9,476 bases of DNA, taken from positions 1-9,476 of the forward strand of contig JAIOYD010000043.1 of assembly GCA_021741285.1 (NCBI GenBank). Reading direction: 5' to 3'. This document shows positions 6,330-9,476 of this stretch, one piece after another. Positions within the stretch are counted from its first letter, which is position 1; the number at the start of each line of letters is the position of its first letter. The notes under the pieces were generated by a model, which was not told where the DNA came from, searched no databases, and saw nothing but the letters and a program-made list of their open reading frames with translations. This stretch comes from Rickettsiaceae bacterium. GTDB taxonomy: Bacteria > Pseudomonadota > Alphaproteobacteria > Rickettsiales > Rickettsiaceae. The translations under genes were made by a program, and so were the position numbers.

Positions 6330-7667
6330 ATGAATACTATTTTTGCACAAGCCTCAGCACCAGGAAAAGCAGGAGTTTCTGTATTTAGAATTTCTGGTCC
6401 AACTGCGCTTCAATCTTTAACACGACTCGTTTGTCAAACTAATCCTAAATTTGAACCTCGAAAATTGTATTTTAGAAAGATCTATAACCCCAAAAACCAT
6501 CAACAAATTGATGATGCTTTAGTCGTTTTTTTCAAAGGGACTTCAAGCTTTACGGGCGAAGATTCCGTTGAAATCTATACTCATGGTAGTATCGCAGTTA
6601 TAAAAATGATGCACCAAGTCCTGGCCTCTCTTGAGGATGTACGAATAGCCGAACCTGGGGAGTTTGCTAAAAGAGCTTTTTTAAACGGCAAAATCGATCT
6701 AACGAGCGCAGAGGGGCTTGCCGATCTTATTGAAGCAGAAACTGCTTTGCAACTCTCGCAAGCAATAGGGCAACTCGGTGGGGGCCTTGAAAAAATATAT
6801 GAAGGTTGGCGTTTAGAATTGCTAAAAATTATAAGCTTGGTTGAGGCATATATAGATTTTCCTGACGAAGATATTCCAGAAGAAACAATAAATGCAGTAC
6901 GCCAATTAGTAGACCGCATAACTAATGAAATTGAGATACATCTCAACGATAATCACCGTGGTGAAAGGCTTCGCAGCGGTATAAAACTAGCGATAATTGG
7001 TCATCCCAATGTTGGTAAGTCTAGTCTGCTAAATTATCTGATGAAACGCGAAATAGCTATAGTTTCGAATATTGCAGGTACCACAAGGGACGTAGTTGAG
7101 GGGCATCTTGATATTGGAGGTTATCCGATCATATTACAAGATACAGCGGGTATTCACGACCATACCGAAGATATAATTGAACAAGAGGGAATCAACCGAG
7201 CATGGAATGCAGCAAAAAACTCAGACATTAAGATAATTCTATACGATGCTTCAAGAATGAATGATCTTAATGAATATTTTAAAGATATAATAGATGCTAA
7301 TACAATTATAGTTTTCAATAAAATTGATCTGGTTTCTGGGGCTTTACTCCAAAATATCCATGGCCATAAATCAATTAATGTTTCGATCAAAAATGAACAA
7401 GGTCTTAATGAAATCATTGCAGAGATAGTATCTATAGCTGACAAAATCGCTCGCCCGTCCCAGTCCCCTCAGATTACTAGAGCCCGCCATCGGTCCCAAC
7501 TACAAAAAGCACTTGAATATATGTCTAATTTCTCTTTAAATGATGATTTGGTACTAGCCGCAGAAGATTTACGGATGACGATGAGAGCAATCAGTAATAT
7601 TACTGGTAAAATTACTGTAGATGAGATTTTAGGTGAAATATTTAGTAATTTTTGTATAGGCAAATAA
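6330..7667 (+). CDS. mnmE: tRNA modification GTPase MnmE
   Basis: With MnmG, this GTPase installs the (carboxymethyl)aminomethyl group at carbon 5 of wobble uridine 34 in tRNAs that read NNA/NNG codons. At 445 residues it is close to E. coli MnmE (454). The N-terminal formyl-THF-binding domain (about 1-118) has TIFAQASAPGKAGV, the GEDSVEIYTHG segment and PGEFAKRAFLNGKIDL. The helical domain carries the inserted G domain (about 215-375): P-loop GHPNVGKSS (224-232), GTTRD (250-254), DTAG (271-274) and NKID (330-333). The C-terminus ends in the family's CIGK motif (C442), so the protein looks complete and active. The SIK at 352-354 stands where SAK is usual. It is followed without a gap by xerC and probably shares its transcript. 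Confidence 0.97.
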   Translation: MNTIFAQASAPGKAGVSVFRISGPTALQSLTRLVCQTNPKFEPRKLYFRKIYNPKNHQQIDDALVVFFKGTSSFTGEDSVEIYTHGSIAVIKMMHQVLASLEDVRIAEPGEFAKRAFLNGKIDLTSAEGLADLIEAETALQLSQAIGQLGGGLEKIYEGWRLELLKIISLVEAYIDFPDEDIPEETINAVRQLVDRITNEIEIHLNDNHRGERLRSGIKLAIIGHPNVGKSSLLNYLMKREIAIVSNIAGTTRDVVEGHLDIGGYPIILQDTAGIHDHTEDIIEQEGINRAWNAAKNSDIKIILYDASRMNDLNEYFKDIIDANTIIVFNKIDLVSGALLQNIHGHKSINVSIKNEQGLNEIIAEIVSIADKIARPSQSPQITRARHRSQLQKALEYMSNFSLNDDLVLAAEDLRMTMRAISNITGKITVDEILGEIFSNFCIGK

Positions 7668-8600
7668 ATGATTATTATAGAAGATGTTTTACAAGAAATA
7701 ACTATCGGATGGCTGGAATATTTGTCTAAGCAAAAAGCATATTCAAAACACACAGCGGCTTCATACCACAATGATTTAAATCATTTTTTAACATTTATAG
7801 GACATTACAACTCAGCCAACACTAGTCTAAACATGGTAAAATCAATAGATATTCGACTTATCAGGAGCTGGCTATCAGCAAGACATCTCGATAAATACTG
7901 CGCAGCCTCAAATGCCCGCGCTTTATCTTCTATCAAGAATTTTTATAGATTTCTTGAAAAAAAATATGATATTAATTGCCATGCTATATATACCGTACGT
8001 AGCCCCAAGAAACCAAAAACTCTCCCGAAAGCTTTAACTAAGATTGAAACCAATACTGCTATTGAAAATATACAAATGCTTGGTGAAGAGGAATGGATTC
8101 ATCTTAGAAATAAAGCTCTTCTCACGCTTATTTATGCTAGTGGCCTTAGGGTATCTGAAGCGCTTTCAATAACTCGTAAACATATTGATAACCATGAATT
8201 TATTAAAATATTGGGTAAGGGTAATAAAGAACGTCTAATACCTTGGATTCAGGAATCAAGGCTTTTGGTAGAAAACTATTTAAATTCCATACCATTTACT
8301 ATAGAGAATGACGAACCTGTATTCCGGGGGAAGCTAGGCCGCCCATTGCAAAGAGCGGTTTTCAATAGAGAATTAATTTGTCTAAGACGATTGCTTGGTT
8401 TACCCGAATATTTAAGCTCTCATGCATTCAGACATAGCTTTGCCACTCATCTGCTAGAAAATGGGGCAGATCTCCGATCTATCCAGGAGTTGCTCGGCCA
8501 TCAAAGTCTTTCTACAACTCAAAGATATACAAAGATTAATCAACTACACCTTGAATCTGTATACGACAAAGCGCACCCTGGATCCAAAGAAAATTTTTAA
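7668..8600 (+). CDS. xerC: Tyrosine recombinase XerC
   Basis: XerC with XerD resolves chromosome dimers at dif near the division septum. The 310 residues contain an N-terminal SAM-like core-binding domain (about 10-97) and a catalytic domain with all six expected residues: R161 (ASGLR), K184 (GKGNKER), H252 and R255 (HAFRH), H278 (LGH) and nucleophile Y287 (TQRYTK). The segments IRLIRSWLS, ALSSIKNFYRFLEK and DEPVFRGK resemble rickettsial XerC more than XerD as I recall them, so I prefer xerC. Its ATG begins on the base after the mnmE TAA, with no clear Shine-Dalgarno, suggesting coupled translation with mnmE. Housekeeping neighbours and the lack of att sites or phage genes argue against a mobile-element integrase. 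Confidence 0.9.
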   Translation: MIIIEDVLQEITIGWLEYLSKQKAYSKHTAASYHNDLNHFLTFIGHYNSANTSLNMVKSIDIRLIRSWLSARHLDKYCAASNARALSSIKNFYRFLEKKYDINCHAIYTVRSPKKPKTLPKALTKIETNTAIENIQMLGEEEWIHLRNKALLTLIYASGLRVSEALSITRKHIDNHEFIKILGKGNKERLIPWIQESRLLVENYLNSIPFTIENDEPVFRGKLGRPLQRAVFNRELICLRRLLGLPEYLSSHAFRHSFATHLLENGADLRSIQELLGHQSLSTTQRYTKINQLHLESVYDKAHPGSKENF

Positions 8601-8610
8601 CAAAATACTC

Positions 8611-8640
8611 TTGCGTTAACTTTTGCTTATGCGCTATATT
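8611..8640 (+). promoter_or_regulatory. dksA promoter
   Basis: TTGCGT (8611-8616) and TATATT (8635-8640) are separated by 18 bases, giving a start near 8647 and a leader of about 29 nt. It lies in the 75-base gap after xerC, so dksA can be transcribed separately from mnmE-xerC. No terminator is visible after xerC, and read-through is possible. Confidence 0.55.
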
Positions 8641-8675
8641 GAGTTTTATACAAAACCATTTTAAAGGGGAACATT

Positions 8676-9110
8676 ATGGAGAAAATTATTTTACCAGCTG
8701 GTTATAAACCTTCTGAAAACGAAGAATACATGAACTCAATGCAACTTGAATATTTTAGACAAAAATTACAAACTTGGAGAGAAGAGTTGCTAGAAGAGTC
8801 CCGCGATACTCTTGATCACCTAAAAGAAGAGAATTGGAATGAACCTGATCTTACTGACCGAGCAAGTGTTGAAACAGAAACAAGCATTGAACTTAGAACT
8901 AGAGATCGTTATAGAAAATTAATCGATAAAATTGAGCACACCATCGTAAAGATAAATAAAAACGATTATGGTTACTGCGAAGAAACTGGGGAAAAAATTG
9001 GCCTCAGACGTCTTGAAGCAAGACCAGTAGCTACTCTGTGCATCGAAGCTCAAATGCGCCACGAAAATTACGAAAAAATACATTTAGACGAAGATAAAAT
9101 TGATGCATAA
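8676..9110 (+). CDS. dksA: RNA polymerase-binding transcription factor DksA
   Basis: DksA enters the RNA polymerase secondary channel and, with ppGpp where present, adjusts transcription of stable RNA and amino-acid genes. The 144 residues show the two-helix coiled coil with the tip motif DxxDxA intact (D58, D61, A63 in EPDLTDRAS), then ELRTRDRYRKLIDKIEHTI, then the globular zinc-finger region. That finger reads C101-x2-T104-x17-C122-x2-A125, so only two of the four classical cysteines remain. This CxxT/CxxA pattern is typical of alphaproteobacterial DksA and of the zinc-independent DksA2 of Pseudomonas, so it is a family variant and not decay. AAGGGGA (8664-8670) before the ATG fixes the start, and the N-terminus LPAGYKPSENEEYM fits alphaproteobacterial homologues. 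Confidence 0.95.
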   Translation: MEKIILPAGYKPSENEEYMNSMQLEYFRQKLQTWREELLEESRDTLDHLKEENWNEPDLTDRASVETETSIELRTRDRYRKLIDKIEHTIVKINKNDYGYCEETGEKIGLRRLEARPVATLCIEAQMRHENYEKIHLDEDKIDA

Positions 9111-9211
9111 GAAGATTACTTGGGGGTACACGCAACTTGATTTTTCTGTGTATGGCGGGCGATATTCGTATAATTACACTCAATGAAACATTGGATGCTA
9201 TTGTAGAGTAG

Positions 9212-9268
9212 CGGGGTCTTTTTCATACACCTAAAACAGATCATAGAAAAATGATTCCCCGTTTTTTT
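9212..9268 (+). terminator. Possible intrinsic terminator after dksA
   Basis: CGGGG (9212-9216) pairs with CCCCG (9257-9261). Inside it TTTTTC (9219-9224) can pair with GAAAAA (9246-9251), leaving a small asymmetric internal loop and a 21-nt apical loop. Seven T residues (9262-9268) follow at once. The GC stem plus T-run fits rho-independent termination, but the long loop and the 100-base distance from the dksA stop weaken the case. Confidence 0.4.
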
Positions 9269-9398
9269 AAATGATTAAGACCAGACAGGACACTCGAATT
9301 TACAACTGGTAATACTGAATATGAACATGTAAGTAGTGAGTCTCTTCGTCAGAAGTCTCTTTAGCTGAATTAGCAAGGGATTTTACTATATAAACTAC

Positions 9399-9427
9399 TT
9401 AGGAAATCCATAAGAAAATGGTATAAT
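9399..9427 (+). promoter_or_regulatory. Candidate promoter for a gene at the right edge
   Basis: A consensus TATAAT (9422-9427) lies 17 bases after a weak -35, TTAGGA (9399-9404). A start near 9434 would leave about 23 nt before the ATG at 9457. The -10 box lies between the two arms of a perfect 11-bp inverted repeat (9404-9414 and 9440-9450). Confidence 0.45.
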
Positions 9428-9450
9428 TAGCGTATAAAGCTTATGGATTT
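9404..9450. repeat. Perfect 11-bp inverted repeat around a -10 box
   Basis: AAATCCATAAG (9404-9414) is the exact reverse complement of CTTATGGATTT (9440-9450), with a 25-nt spacer that contains TATAAT. The arms would bracket RNA polymerase at this promoter, as an operator pair would. An end-repeat of a small element or a leader hairpin are alternatives. Confidence 0.65.
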
Positions 9451-9456
9451 TAAATT

Positions 9457-9476
9457 ATGCCTATAGAAAATATTAC
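9457..9476 (+). CDS. Possible 5' end of a gene cut by the window edge
   Basis: An ATG at 9457-9459 opens a frame of six codons (MPIENI) before the window ends. The promoter-like TATAAT 30 bases upstream supports a real start, but there is no convincing Shine-Dalgarno, and so few residues do not allow identification. Confidence 0.3.

Larger units (their letters stand above)
9111..9456. other. Intergenic stretch without an intact gene
   Basis: About 345 bases hold no intact frame on either strand. The plus frame starting at 9113 is broken by TAG (9209-9211), TGA (9272-9274) and TAG (9362-9364), but its open stretches of 32, 20 and 29 codons read like protein in places (TPKTDHRKMIPRFF, LEFTTGNTEYEHV). 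A decayed gene of unknown family is possible but unproven. The stretch also contains a terminator-like hairpin (9212-9268) and, near the end, an inverted repeat around a -10 box. Confidence 0.4.

Noticed and set aside
6581..6946. Minus-strand frame inside mnmE (and similar frames at 7154-7444 and 7469-7771)
   Set aside because: Antisense shadows of conserved mnmE and xerC codons, with no recognisable product.
7668..8600. Integrase of a phage or genomic island
   Set aside because: The protein reads as XerC, sits between housekeeping genes, and no attachment-site duplication, tRNA or phage gene is present.
9127..9152. TACAC/GTGTA hairpin just after dksA as a terminator
   Set aside because: Only five base pairs with a 16-nt loop and no following T-run.

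Overview
The window looks like a chromosomal housekeeping segment from an intracellular alphaproteobacterium of the order Rickettsiales, probably family Rickettsiaceae. The evidence is the strong AT bias, a very large NAD-dependent glutamate dehydrogenase, an alphaproteobacterial-type DksA with only two zinc-finger cysteines, a XerC whose catalytic half reads like rickettsial XerC, a retropepsin-like protease remnant, and short intergenic palindromic repeats. I judged this by recalled family resemblance, not a database search, so the genus is left open.

Layout. Positions 1-405 hold no intact gene: a small hairpin, a 2 x 29-bp tandem duplication, and the 3' remnant of a retropepsin-like aspartic protease gene (149-370, +) that converges on the neighbouring operon. 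Positions 406-6091 are a tightly packed minus-strand operon. In transcription order it holds an L_180-class NAD-glutamate dehydrogenase (1600 aa), a short RodZ-like helix-turn-helix membrane protein (4-nt ATGA overlap), a 79-aa coiled-coil protein (26-nt overlap) and the FtsZ-associated protein ZapA (32-nt overlap). Positions 6092-6329 are a divergent promoter region with a sigma70-type promoter for the operon, a perfect 10-bp-stem hairpin and a ~127-bp palindromic repeat with imperfect terminal inverted repeats. The repeat ends on the Shine-Dalgarno of mnmE. Positions 6330-8600 (+) hold mnmE and xerC, where the xerC ATG directly follows the mnmE stop. dksA (8676-9110, +) has its own promoter and a possible terminator. 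The last ~365 bases hold decayed or non-coding DNA and, at the very edge, a TATAAT box framed by a perfect 11-bp inverted repeat just before a possible new gene start.

How the genes fit together. The minus-strand operon joins glutamate catabolism (entry of amino-acid carbon into the TCA cycle) to envelope-shape and Z-ring factors. This is notable because the homologous large GDH of Caulobacter (GdhZ) is known to act on FtsZ. The plus-strand genes cover tRNA wobble-uridine modification (MnmE), chromosome dimer resolution (XerC) and stringent-type transcription control (DksA). I see no defence system, phage, CRISPR array or biosynthetic cluster. The points worth a second look are the gdh-zapA coupling and the intergenic repeats.
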